Positions 1 through 6,751 of a DNA stretch of 8,355 nucleotides are shown in pieces (within the stretch, counting starts at the first letter, position 1; every line of letters starts with the position of its first letter). This DNA is from Alphaproteobacteria bacterium (GTDB lineage: Bacteria; Pseudomonadota; Alphaproteobacteria; Rickettsiales; SXRF01), in NCBI GenBank assembly GCA_019243895.1, contig JAFATP010000191.1, forward strand, positions 1 to 8,355, written 5' to 3'. The notes under the pieces are model-generated. The model saw only the letters and a list, made by a program, of their open reading frames with translations, searched no databases and was not told the DNA's origin. The position numbers and the translations under genes were made by a program.

Positions 1-69
1 TGACGGTAGAGATTGAATAACTTTCGCTTCCTTTTCCGCCAGTTGTTTTTTGAACTCTTTATCTTTCAC
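1..69 (-). CDS. 5' end of an unknown charged protein (partial, GTG start)
   Basis: Only the first 23 codons are visible, and the gene continues beyond the left edge. Reading leftward from GTG at 69-67 gives MKDKEFKKQLAEKEAKV followed by IQSLPS, a highly charged stretch likely to be helical, with no stop in the window. The start is chosen because AAAGGAGGT, nearly the full anti-Shine-Dalgarno complement, lies just upstream with an AATATT spacer, the same spacer style as the genes at 7413 and 7874. No family is recognised from this fragment. It lies on the same strand as the kinase operon but about 400 bp beyond its end, so it probably has its own promoter. The coding call rests on the ribosome site and on codon and charge character. 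Confidence 0.6.
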   Translation of the reverse strand, partial: MKDKEFKKQLAEKEAKVIQSLPS

Positions 70-115
70 AATATTACCTCCTTTGGTCACGGTCAAAACA
101 ACAGTAATCCTATGC

Positions 116-138
116 GGCAGCGGTGGTGCTGCCAGCAC
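116..138 (-). promoter_or_regulatory. Overlapping alternative hairpins in the leader of the partial gene
   Basis: GGCAGC (116-121) pairs with GCTGCC (128-133) across six bases. GTGCT (126-130) can instead pair with AGCAC (134-138) across three bases. The two stems share bases 128-130 and cannot form together. They lie about 50-70 nt upstream of the GTG start at 69, on the strand that would be the untranslated leader of that gene. Mutually exclusive stems are typical of attenuators and of structured leaders, but these are short and could be chance in GC-rich DNA. Confidence 0.25.
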
Positions 139-235
139 TAAGGCTACTGTATTCCTTGATGAAATTATCCTCTTGAGGGTCTAGGGAGATGCGGATAAAA
201 TTAGTCCTAAATCGCTCCCCCGCAACCACACAAAT

Positions 236-257
236 TGCACTTTTCTCCCCAAGTGCA
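236..257. repeat. 7-bp inverted repeat
   Basis: TGCACTT at 236-242 and AAGTGCA at 251-257 are perfectly complementary with an 8-base pyrimidine-rich spacer. No T run follows on either strand, so it is not an obvious terminator. It could be a protein-binding dyad or a leftover of the degraded region beside the methyltransferase relic. Function unknown. Confidence 0.35.
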
Positions 258-264
258 TGGGTAA

Positions 265-390
265 TCAGCCCTTCGTCGTTATTATTGCAGGCGGCGTCAC
301 CCCGCCGCCATCCGCCGGTTTACTGCCGAACAGCATTTCCGGCACGTCGCAGATAGGTTTGCTGCGTTTGAGAATAACGAAATCGTCGCC
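265..390 (-). pseudogene. Relic of an MmeI-type DNA methyltransferase (target-recognition motif)
   Basis: Between a TAA at 391-393 and a TGA at 265-267 the minus strand reads 41 codons that start GDDFVILKRS and continue KPICDVPEMLFGSKPADGG. The pattern PxxDVPEMxFGxxPxDGG is what I know from MmeI-like Type IIL restriction-methylation proteins and related N6-adenine methyltransferases, near their target-recognition domain. Family members are several hundred to about 1000 residues long. Here there is no catalytic NPPY motif, no start codon and no ribosome site, and the reading diverges after the DGG into a GC-rich hairpin. I read it as a short surviving fragment of a lost restriction-modification gene. 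The family call rests on recall of the motif, and a chance match is possible but unlikely at this length. Confidence 0.5.
290..309. repeat. GC-rich 7-bp hairpin at the break point of the relic
   Basis: GGCGGCG (290-296) and CGCCGCC (303-309) form a perfect stem with a TCACCC loop. It sits exactly where the methyltransferase-like reading loses its family resemblance (just after the DGG motif on the minus strand). There is no T tract on either side, so termination is doubtful. It may mark the rearrangement junction. Confidence 0.4.
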
Positions 391-469
391 TTAAAACACT
401 GGAGGAACGCGCGAGGTGAAGGTAACCGCCGAATTTATCAGAAAACTGATTTCGAACTCCTCAAAAGGC

Positions 470-2149
470 TCACGCGTATTCCTCCAGTTTCTCAGAGATT
501 TCTTCAAATCTTAACGGCTTGGTGAGATAATCGTTCATGCCGGCGGCCAGGCATTTCTTTTTATCCCCTTGAAGCGCGTGCGCCGTCAGCGCAATGATCG
601 GCGTTTCCGGCAAAGCCTTTTGCTTTTCCATAAGCCGGATACGGCGCGTTGCTTCATAACCGTCCATATTCTGCATTTGCACATCCATCAGGATGAATGA
701 ATAGCGATTTTCCTTAAACTTCCGCAGCGCTTCCTCGCCGCTGGATGCTGTATCATACGTGCAATGCAATTCATCAAGATACGTCGTTGCGATTAAGGTA
801 TTAGTAGGATTGTCCTCCACCAGCAGGATGTGCAGTATCTCCCCTTTAACCGGGCGCACCTCGAGCGATTTTTTCGGCTTCGCAAGGTTTGGATTGATTT
901 TCAGCGGCATGCGAAGGGTAAAGGTTGAGCCTCTTCCAGGCGCGCTATCGACGCTGATCGTGCCCTGCATGCGTTCAGCCAGTTTCTTACAAATGGCAAG
1001 CCCCAGCCCTGACCCACCGAATTTACGCGCGGTCGAAGACTCAGCCTGAGTAAAGACATTGAAAATCTCAGCCTGTTTTTCTTTCGGGATTCCAATACCT
1101 GTATCGCTGACATCAATAACGACATTCATACGCTCGTTATTCTCGAATGTTCCTCTGACACGTAACGCGACCCTCCCCTTCTGAGTGAACTTGATGGCAT
1201 TGCTTAAGAGGTTCAGAACAATCTGGCGTATGCGCAAGGGATCTCCGTAATATGCGGGATGCAGTCCGGAATCGATATCTATCGCCAGCTCCAGCCCTTT
1301 TTCCTTGGCTTTTGTCTTCACGATGGAGGTGGCCTCGCCCAATAGATCGGGAAAGTGGAAAGGGATATGCTCCAGTTCAATGATGCCCGCTTCGATCTTA
1401 GTGATATCCAATACTCCGTTGATCAGCTCAAGCAGCGAATCAGAAGAAAGTTGCAAAGTGTTGATGAACTTCATCTGCGCGGCGGTAAGCGGTTCACTTT
1501 TTCCCAACAGGCGCGTCAGGCCGATGATGGCGGAGAGCGGTGTCCGTATCTCATGGCTGATATTGGCAAGGAAAGATGATTTGGCCTCGCTTGCGGCCAA
1601 TGCTTCCATTTCCAACCGTTTGAGGGCAGTGATATCGCTAATGGCGGTACGACAGCAATCTTCGTCGCCCGCCACCATTAAGCTTTGTAATTGCAAAAAT
1701 TTGTCACCGCACTGTTCCTTAAGTTGAATTTGGCAATTTTGCTGGGTGGGGACGCGGAACACTTTCCGGTAATGCAGGTAATAGCCATCCTGAGAATCGG
1801 AGTGAACGAACTCCGAGAATTTCTTTCCTGAAAGCTCGCTGCGCGGCTTGCCCAATAATGTCCCGGCCATGAGATTCGCCTCCAGGATAGTACCCGCCTT
1901 ATCCAGAGTTATGTATCCCACGGGCGCGAAATCATAGAGGTCATAGTATTTCCGGTGCGAGGCATCCAACTCTTCCTGGGTTCGCCGCAGCTCATCATTC
2001 TGCATGGACAGTTCGATCTGATGCACCTGAAGCTCATAGAACAGTTCTGCCACATCCTCCGGAGACATTTTGCGGATGTCGTTGCGCGTCCGGCGAAGCA
2101 ATTCCTCCGCCCGCTCACGCAATACGGCATGTGCGGTCTCTGCCGTCAT
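470..2149 (-). CDS. PAS-histidine kinase-receiver hybrid sensor kinase
   Basis: This 559-residue protein should autophosphorylate on His and pass the phosphate to its own C-terminal receiver. Domains in order are a charged helical N-terminus (1-65), PAS (about 68-175, containing [11 protein letters not shown]), a dimerisation/phosphoacceptor domain with SHEIRTPL (H199), an ATPase domain with the N box (N313, N317), G1 DTGIGIP (349-355) and G2 GGSGLGLA (378-385), then a receiver (438-555) with acidic residues E445/D446, phospho-acceptor D489, T522 and K544. All key residues are present. No membrane segment or signal peptide is seen, so it is cytoplasmic and probably gets its signal through PAS or its partners. 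The ATG at 2149 is chosen over an in-frame ATG 90 codons upstream because it overlaps the preceding stop as ATGA and has its own ribosome site. It is the last gene of the operon. No Hpt domain or DNA-binding output is encoded nearby, so the downstream acceptor is unknown. Confidence 0.95.
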   Translation of the reverse strand: MTAETAHAVLRERAEELLRRTRNDIRKMSPEDVAELFYELQVHQIELSMQNDELRRTQEELDASHRKYYDLYDFAPVGYITLDKAGTILEANLMAGTLLGKPRSELSGKKFSEFVHSDSQDGYYLHYRKVFRVPTQQNCQIQLKEQCGDKFLQLQSLMVAGDEDCCRTAISDITALKRLEMEALAASEAKSSFLANISHEIRTPLSAIIGLTRLLGKSEPLTAAQMKFINTLQLSSDSLLELINGVLDITKIEAGIIELEHIPFHFPDLLGEATSIVKTKAKEKGLELAIDIDSGLHPAYYGDPLRIRQIVLNLLSNAIKFTQKGRVALRVRGTFENNERMNVVIDVSDTGIGIPKEKQAEIFNVFTQAESSTARKFGGSGLGLAICKKLAERMQGTISVDSAPGRGSTFTLRMPLKINPNLAKPKKSLEVRPVKGEILHILLVEDNPTNTLIATTYLDELHCTYDTASSGEEALRKFKENRYSFILMDVQMQNMDGYEATRRIRLMEKQKALPETPIIALTAHALQGDKKKCLAAGMNDYLTKPLRFEEISEKLEEYA

Positions 2150-5100
2150 TTTCTCCCCTTCGATGAGCGCTCGATAGCAGTTGCCATTATCGGGACCGCC
2201 TGATTGATCAGCTCTTCCTCCACATTGGAAGGCTGATGCGCTTGCTGATAATAGATGGTGAAAGCACCCAGAACTTTTCCCGCCGAAGACATAATCGGCT
2301 GTGACCAGCAGGCCTTGACATCGTGTTTCAAGGCTAATTTGGTAAATGCTGTCTGCGGCAATGCGCTGCCGATATCCGGCACGACGATATGCTTGCGCGA
2401 TGCTATCGCCATTGCGCATGGCTCAGTAGCGCCGGCGCTGACTTCTATTCCATCAAGCACTTTGTTGAACGCTTCCGGCAGGGTCGGTGCCGCCACATGC
2501 CGTAAGTGCTTGCCAGCGCTATCCAGTGTGACGACGGAACACCATACGCCGCTGGATTGGTTCTCGACGGCACGCAGAAGTTCGGTTAAGACCTCGACCA
2601 GTGGCGCTTCCTTGATGCACATCAGTTCCAACGTCTTGATGTGGGCCGCCAGCAATATCTCGGATTTTTTCAGCTTGGTGATATCGACGAAGGTAAGCAC
2701 CAGTCCGTCAATCACGTTTTCCGCCGTGCGGTACGGCATGATGCGCATCAAATACCATGACCAGTCTTTCGCACGCACTTCAATTTCCTTGAATACCAGC
2801 GTTTGCAGCACTTCACTGGCATCCCTGACCAGAGCCGTATATTCGAGCTGCGACACGATATCGCTGATGGGCCGCCCGATATCGGTCTGGATCAGGTGAA
2901 TGATTTTTTTGGTCTGGATAGTGAAACGCTTGATATTGAGACCGTTATCGAGAAACACGGTCGCAATGCCGGTCGAATTGAGCAGGTTCTTCATGTCGTC
3001 GTTGGCGTAGGACAGATCGCTGATCTTGGTTTCCAGCTCGGCGTTGACCGTCTGCAGTTCCTCATTGAGCGATTGCATTTCCTCCTTCGCCGTTTCCAGC
3101 TCTTCGTTGGCGCTTTGCAGTTCCTCGTTGGTGGATTGCAGCTCTTCGTTAGTGGATTTCAGCTCTTCGTTGGAAGCTTCCAGCTCTTCGATGGTATTCT
3201 GCAAATTCTGTTTAACGAATTGCAGCTCACGCTCGACCTGTTCATTGTCAATCTGCTGCGGCTTGCGCTTAGGCTTCATCTTCTTGCCGGAGCCGGCAGG
3301 GGTGTCACCGGCGGGGAATTCTTCTTCCTCGTCCTCCCTTTCAAAGGCGATCCAGATTAGGCCGCGCAGCGCTTCCGGCTCCAGAATTTTCTTGGCGCGC
3401 AGATTGACGATAGCAAAATGCCCATTGGTGCGCACCCGCACCCCCTTATGCACCGCCTCCGTATCCTGTGAGGCGGCTTTGCGAATAATAGCGGTCAGCG
3501 CCAGTTGCAATCCCTCGCGCGCCATATCGAGCGCATTCTGGTTGGGCTGCGGCGGCCCGGACGACGGTTCCAGATACGTGCCGGTGCGGCCGTGAATGAA
3601 AAAGATATCGCCTTTTTCATTCACGATCAGGCTGGGCGGGATATATTGCTTGAGCAGCAACTTCTGCGCCAGCTCGGAAATATCGGCGGCCTTGCCTTTC
3701 GATTTCCCCGTAGCGGCTGCCGCATAATGATTGTCCTCAACCCTCGGCAAATCCATGAATTTAGTGAGGCGGTTGACGGAGAGCGGCATTTCCCTGCGCG
3801 TAAACAGTTTCCAGCGGCCATGCAGCGGCGCGAATAAATCCGTGAACGTACCGACCGTTTCCGATGAGCCGAGCAGCAACAATCCGCCGGCACGCAGCGA
3901 GTAATGGAACAGCGGAATGATCTTTTTCTGCATCGGGGAATCGAGATAGATCATCAGATTGCGGCACGATACCAGGTCCAGCTTGGTAAAGGGCGGGTCC
4001 TGAATCAGGTTCTGCGTCGCGAACACCACCATCTCGCGTATATTCTTCTTGATACGGTAATGATTATCCTCGCGGTTAAAATAGCGCGCCAGGCGCTCCG
4101 GCTTTACATCCAGCGCGATGCCGTCGGAATAAAGGCCGACGCGGGCATGGTTGATGGCTTTATCATCAAGGTCGGTGGCGAAAATCTGTACATGGAACTG
4201 CTTTTTCTCGCGCTCCATATATTCATGCAGCAGGATCGCCAGCGAATAAGCCTCTTCGCCGGTCGAGCAGCCCGCCACCCAGATGCGCACCGCATCGTTG
4301 CCCGCTTTATCCTGGAGCAACGCAGGCAGTGCTTCCGTCTCCAGTATCTCGAATGCCGCCGGATCCCGGAAATATGAGGTGACGCCAATCAGCAGCTCTT
4401 TGAACAGCAGATCGATTTCATGGACATTTTCCTTGAGGTATCGGACATATTGCGCCGGATCGGCGAGATGATGCACGTTCATGCGCCGTTCGATGCGCCG
4501 TCCCAGCGTATTGGTTTTATAAAAAGCGAAATCGCTGCCGGTATGCTGCCTGAGCAGGGCAAGCATCTCATCCAGTGCCTCATGCTGAAGCAGCGGTGTG
4601 GATTCGCGCCGCTTATCCGGCTTAAGACCCTGCACGTAAGCCACGATATGACCCGGCATTTTGTCCGGCGGCAGCACGTAATCGACCAGGCCACTGGCGA
4701 TGGCGCTGCCGGGCATATCCCCAAACTCGGCGGTCTTGATCTCCTGTGCCATGGCCATGCCGCCTTCGCCGTGCACCGCGTGCATGCCGATGGTGCCGTC
4801 ACTGCCCGCGCCCGACAGGATAACGCAGATGGCTTTTTCCTTCTTTTCCTCGGCCAGCGAACGGAAAAAGTAATCGATAGGCAGGGAAGCGCCCCGGTCG
4901 GCGGGGATTTCATCGAAAAGCAGCCTATCCTGTTGCAAGCGCAGGTAGTGCGAGGGAGGCGACGTATAGATATGATTCGGCTCGAGCGTTACGCCGTTTT
5001 GCGCCTCCGCGACCGGTAACGTTGTGCATTTCTTTAAGATATCAGGCAGTATGCTGGTACCTTCCGGATCGCGGTGGGTAATGACTACGAATGCCAGGCC

Positions 5101-5217
5101 GCAGTCGCGCGGCGCGTTTTTAAAAAAATGCTTAAGCGCGTCTAAACCGCCGGCAGAGGCTCCGATGCCGACAATGGAAATAGCTTGAGATGGTGATGCT
5201 GCTTCTGGTTGTTCCAT
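2146..5217 (-). CDS. CheB-CheR fusion with coiled coil, PAS and GAF domains
   Basis: This 1023-residue protein joins both enzymes of chemotactic adaptation. CheB methylesterase/deamidase spans about 10-195, with catalytic S21 (GASAGG), H48 (THRD) and D140 (GSDGT). CheR glutamate methyltransferase spans about 205-475, with a TSYFRDP segment, the AdoMet-binding VAGCSTGEEAYSLA (314-327) and CRNLMIYL (418-425). A divergent PAS-like region (about 520-630) and a charged linker follow, then an eight-heptad coiled coil (677-732), a PAS domain (about 742-850) and a C-terminal GAF domain (about 865-1015). There is no receiver before CheB, unlike classical CheB. The start has AAGG about ten bases upstream and lies 33 bp after the upstream cheB stop. 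The stop overlaps the kinase start. CheB-CheR-PAS fusions usually accompany hybrid kinases outside flagellar clusters; the GAF end is an addition, suggesting ligand, redox or light input. No membrane segment is seen. The methylation target is not in the window. Confidence 0.95.
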   Translation of the reverse strand: MEQPEAASPSQAISIVGIGASAGGLDALKHFFKNAPRDCGLAFVVITHRDPEGTSILPDILKKCTTLPVAEAQNGVTLEPNHIYTSPPSHYLRLQQDRLLFDEIPADRGASLPIDYFFRSLAEEKKEKAICVILSGAGSDGTIGMHAVHGEGGMAMAQEIKTAEFGDMPGSAIASGLVDYVLPPDKMPGHIVAYVQGLKPDKRRESTPLLQHEALDEMLALLRQHTGSDFAFYKTNTLGRRIERRMNVHHLADPAQYVRYLKENVHEIDLLFKELLIGVTSYFRDPAAFEILETEALPALLQDKAGNDAVRIWVAGCSTGEEAYSLAILLHEYMEREKKQFHVQIFATDLDDKAINHARVGLYSDGIALDVKPERLARYFNREDNHYRIKKNIREMVVFATQNLIQDPPFTKLDLVSCRNLMIYLDSPMQKKIIPLFHYSLRAGGLLLLGSSETVGTFTDLFAPLHGRWKLFTRREMPLSVNRLTKFMDLPRVEDNHYAAAATGKSKGKAADISELAQKLLLKQYIPPSLIVNEKGDIFFIHGRTGTYLEPSSGPPQPNQNALDMAREGLQLALTAIIRKAASQDTEAVHKGVRVRTNGHFAIVNLRAKKILEPEALRGLIWIAFEREDEEEEFPAGDTPAGSGKKMKPKRKPQQIDNEQVERELQFVKQNLQNTIEELEASNEELKSTNEELQSTNEELQSANEELETAKEEMQSLNEELQTVNAELETKISDLSYANDDMKNLLNSTGIATVFLDNGLNIKRFTIQTKKIIHLIQTDIGRPISDIVSQLEYTALVRDASEVLQTLVFKEIEVRAKDWSWYLMRIMPYRTAENVIDGLVLTFVDITKLKKSEILLAAHIKTLELMCIKEAPLVEVLTELLRAVENQSSGVWCSVVTLDSAGKHLRHVAAPTLPEAFNKVLDGIEVSAGATEPCAMAIASRKHIVVPDIGSALPQTAFTKLALKHDVKACWSQPIMSSAGKVLGAFTIYYQQAHQPSNVEEELINQAVPIMATAIERSSKGRK
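2153..2158 (-). promoter_or_regulatory. Ribosome binding site fixing the kinase start
   Basis: On the minus strand AAGGGGAG precedes ATG at 2149 by three A residues, inside the final codons of the upstream CheB-CheR gene. Together with the ATGA overlap it indicates translational coupling and decides against the longer 649-codon reading, whose first 90 codons are an out-of-frame shadow of the GAF-coding sequence. Confidence 0.75.
3022..3189 (-). repeat. Eight 21-bp repeats coding a heptad coiled coil
   Basis: Residues 677-732 of the CheB-CheR fusion are eight consecutive heptads of the form EELxSxN (EELEASN, EELKSTN, EELQSTN, EELQSAN, EELETAK, EEMQSLN, EELQTVN, AELETKI). At DNA level this is a 21-bp period of near-identical units, most similar in the middle four copies. 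The protein role is a signalling helix or dimer coiled coil between the CheR half and the PAS-GAF sensor half. Such repeats can gain or lose whole units by slippage while keeping the frame. Confidence 0.9.
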
Positions 5218-5250
5218 ACATTTCTGACCTTTGCTAGAAATTCATAAGGT

Positions 5251-6261
5251 CTAAACCTTTCTTTTCATAATATGAAGCAAGAAGTCGCGTATATGCTCAG
5301 CGCTGGCCTCGATTTCCTTGGCGCGCGTGCCGTAATGATTTTTCGACGAGCGTGGTATGCTTTTATGATGGCGGGCCATCCGCTTCAGCATGTTGGCCTG
5401 CTCCTCCATGATCCTAACCGCTGACCACAGCGCCGATTCCATTTTATCATACTGCGCGTCAACCAGATGCAGCTGCCCAAACGCGTGTCCTTCATGGCAA
5501 CGGTAACGCATCCCTTTACCGGATGGAAGCCCGGTGAGGGCTCCTCCACATTCAGGACAAACCATTGGCACCAGCGTACCCATGATATTTTCCTCCATAT
5601 CGGTGCGCGTCAAGCCTTGCGAAATTTCGACTTCACGCTTCAGATGCTCTGGAATGCTTGCTTCCGGAGCAGGCATTTCAACCAGACGCGCCAGCAAGGC
5701 ACCCATATGGGCGACCGGCATGACGTGATCCACCGCCACGTTTTCGATGGCGCTTATAGGCATATCGGCATACTGGGCGTCTTTTGGGTCCTGCGCTACC
5801 GCAACACCGCCGCATTCCTTTATCGCCTGCAATCCGGCCGTGCCGTCATCAAGCAGTCCGCTTAAGATCACGCCCACCACGCGCGACCCATACGCAACGG
5901 CAGCGGAGCGGAATAGCGGATCGATGGCAGGACGGGAGCGGTTCTCACGCGGCCCGTGTGACAGCCGCGCCTTGCCGTCCTTTACCAACAGATGCTGATC
6001 CGGCGGCGCCAGATAGGCGCTGCCGTGGCGCAAGACTTCGCCTTCCTGCGCAAACTTGACCGTAAGGTTCGTCCTGCTTGACAGGATGCGGTCGAGCACG
6101 CTTGGCGATTCAGGATGCAGGTGAAGAACGATCAGTATGGAAGCAGGAAACGAGCCGGGCAGTTGCGACAGCAGCGATGTCAACGCTTCTATTCCGCCAA
6201 TCGAAGCGCCGACAACGATAATATCGTGTCGGGCACTTGCCTGTGCCTCTGCCTGCTGCAT
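5251..6261 (-). CDS. cheB: CheB-type methylesterase with C-terminal zinc-ribbon-like module
   Basis: The 336-residue protein carries a CheB catalytic domain (about 12-195) with S20 (GASIGG), H47 (LHLHP) and D139 (LDDGT), predicted to hydrolyse glutamyl methyl esters or deamidate glutamine on a receptor-like partner. It has no N-terminal receiver domain, so it cannot be switched by CheA-type phosphorylation in the usual way. The C-terminal part has CPECGG (C235, C238) and YRCHEGHAF (C255, H256, H259), a likely four-ligand metal site, followed by helices rich in His, Lys and Arg. This domain arrangement is known for CheB proteins in non-flagellar clusters. Start: GAGG lies five bases before ATG at 6261. 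It is the first gene of the operon; the next gene, with its own CheB domain, starts 33 bp downstream, so the operon makes two different methylesterases. Cytoplasmic; substrate unknown. Confidence 0.93.
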   Translation of the reverse strand: MQQAEAQASARHDIIVVGASIGGIEALTSLLSQLPGSFPASILIVLHLHPESPSVLDRILSSRTNLTVKFAQEGEVLRHGSAYLAPPDQHLLVKDGKARLSHGPRENRSRPAIDPLFRSAAVAYGSRVVGVILSGLLDDGTAGLQAIKECGGVAVAQDPKDAQYADMPISAIENVAVDHVMPVAHMGALLARLVEMPAPEASIPEHLKREVEISQGLTRTDMEENIMGTLVPMVCPECGGALTGLPSGKGMRYRCHEGHAFGQLHLVDAQYDKMESALWSAVRIMEEQANMLKRMARHHKSIPRSSKNHYGTRAKEIEASAEHIRDFLLHIMKRKV

Positions 6262-6351
6262 CTTGCCTCGCGGATTTGAAAGAGAGAAGGGAAGCTTATC
6301 TGATGCTGTTTTACGATCAAAATTCCATATGGATTATCCTGACTTACGCCT

Positions 6352-6377
6352 CTCATTGCCACATGAGCGGCAATGAG
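6352..6377. promoter_or_regulatory. Perfect 9-bp dyad upstream of the cheB operon
   Basis: CTCATTGCC (6352-6360) and GGCAATGAG (6369-6377) are exact inverted copies separated by ACATGAGC. The dyad is centred about 103 bp upstream of the cheB start, a normal place for an operator or activator site. No T run follows on either strand, which argues against a terminator. It could also be part of the degraded receiver gene on the plus strand. A GATAAT hexamer (minus strand, about 6334-6339) lies between dyad and gene and might be a -10, but no good -35 accompanies it. Confidence 0.4.
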
Positions 6378-6385
6378 CGAAAGGA

Positions 6386-6517
6386 CAACAGCACGTCAAT
6401 TATTAGGGCGATCGGCAAAGTTGCTTGGCGGCAGGAATGAATGATTATATCGCCAAGCCATTCGTTCCGGATGAGCTGCAAGAAAAACTCTCAAAATTTT
6501 CAGTACTTAAAGCATAA
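6386..6517 (+). pseudogene. Relic of a receiver-domain C-terminus
   Basis: The plus strand reads QQHVNY, a TAG stop (6404-6406), then [19 protein letters not shown] followed by VPDELQEKL and a TAA at 6515-6517. This is the last third of a CheY-like receiver: the loop before helix 4, the conserved AAGMNDY, and the invariant Lys-Pro pair (KPF). The stretch [19 protein letters not shown] in the hybrid kinase of the same window is closely similar. No phospho-acceptor Asp, start codon or ribosome site precedes it, and in-frame stops interrupt it (TGA at 6374-6376 and the TAG, which may derive from CAG). It is best read as the tail of a hybrid kinase or response regulator whose 5' part was deleted. 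The original terminator still follows directly. Confidence 0.65.
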
Positions 6518-6541
6518 AAAGCATGCCCGAAGGCATGCTTT
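6518..6541. terminator. Strong bidirectional intrinsic terminator
   Basis: A perfect 10-bp stem (AAAGCATGCC with GGCATGCTTT) closes on a CGAA tetraloop. It begins on the base after the relic's TAA and lies 21 bp beyond the stop of the convergent KGG gene. A-rich and T-rich arms on both sides allow function in either direction. Its retention next to a dead receiver fragment fits an original role as that gene's terminator and a present role for the KGG gene. Confidence 0.8.
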
Positions 6542-6562
6542 AAATGTGGCGCTAAATTTCGA

Positions 6563-6751
6563 TTAGCGATTGCCGCCCGACGAACCGCCCGAAGATTTAG
6601 AACCCGAAGAGCTGGAGCCGGAGCTGGAACCCGAACCGGAGCCCCCTTTTTTGTCATCGTTTTTATGGCTCTGACGACCGGCTTCGGCATGCTGTTCGCT
6701 GGTGCCGCCGCGCTGGCTGCTGCTACCGCCTTGATTTTGATTGCTAGACAT
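6563..6751 (-). CDS. KGG/YciG-like stress-type low-complexity protein
   Basis: The 62-residue protein begins MSSNQNQGGSSSQ and contains RGGTSEQHAEAGRQSHKND followed by KKGG, then a Gly/Ser/Lys tail to the end. The EQHAEAGRQS...KKGG arrangement resembles the KGG repeat of small stress proteins such as E. coli YciG and Bacillus GsiB, which have the pattern A..AG.KGG. It contains no large hydrophobic residue, so it should be fully disordered, soluble and cytoplasmic. The start is fixed by AAGGAG seven bases upstream. It reads toward the terminator at 6518-6541 and diverges from the plus-strand set at 7147. A stress or desiccation role is inferred from the family; the biochemical function of such proteins is not known. 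Confidence 0.85.
   Translation of the reverse strand: MSSNQNQGGSSSQRGGTSEQHAEAGRQSHKNDDKKGGSGSGSSSGSSSSGSKSSGGSSGGNR

Larger units (their letters stand above)
70..469. other. 400-bp region between the operon end and the partial gene
   Basis: No intact gene is seen here on either strand. The region holds the methyltransferase-like relic (265-390), inverted repeats at 116-138, 236-257 and 290-309, and a short AT-rich dyad at 437-450 (ATCAG, AAAA, CTGAT). None of these hairpins is followed by a T run on the minus strand, so a clear intrinsic terminator for the operon is not visible. No convincing -35/-10 pair was found for the partial gene at the left edge. A GATAAT hexamer occurs on the minus strand near 157-165 but lacks a good -35. 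Confidence 0.5.

Noticed and set aside
437..450. ATCAG-AAAA-CTGAT hairpin as operon terminator
   Set aside because: Only five base pairs, AT-rich, and no T run after it on the minus strand.
2150..2419. 90-codon N-terminal extension of the hybrid kinase
   Set aside because: It is antisense-free but out of frame inside the GAF-coding end of the upstream gene, has no domain character, and the ATG at 2149 has a ribosome site and an ATGA overlap.
3022..3189. CRISPR-like or tandem-repeat array
   Set aside because: The units are contiguous without spacers and keep perfect frame as heptads of a coiled coil in a clear protein domain.
3026..3595. Ser/Leu/Cys-rich plus-strand reading frame opposite the coiled coil
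   Set aside because: It mirrors the 21-bp heptad repeat on the other strand; its repetitive SSSL pattern is a product of the real gene's codons and there is no ribosome site.
6137..6440. Plus-strand frames across the cheB start and upstream region
   Set aside because: They overlap the well-supported cheB 5' end and lack ribosome sites; only the receiver-like tail beyond 6386 has family resemblance. A weak receiver-like reading (IILTYASHCHMSGNERK, about 6331-6381) was noticed but is too poor to extend the relic.
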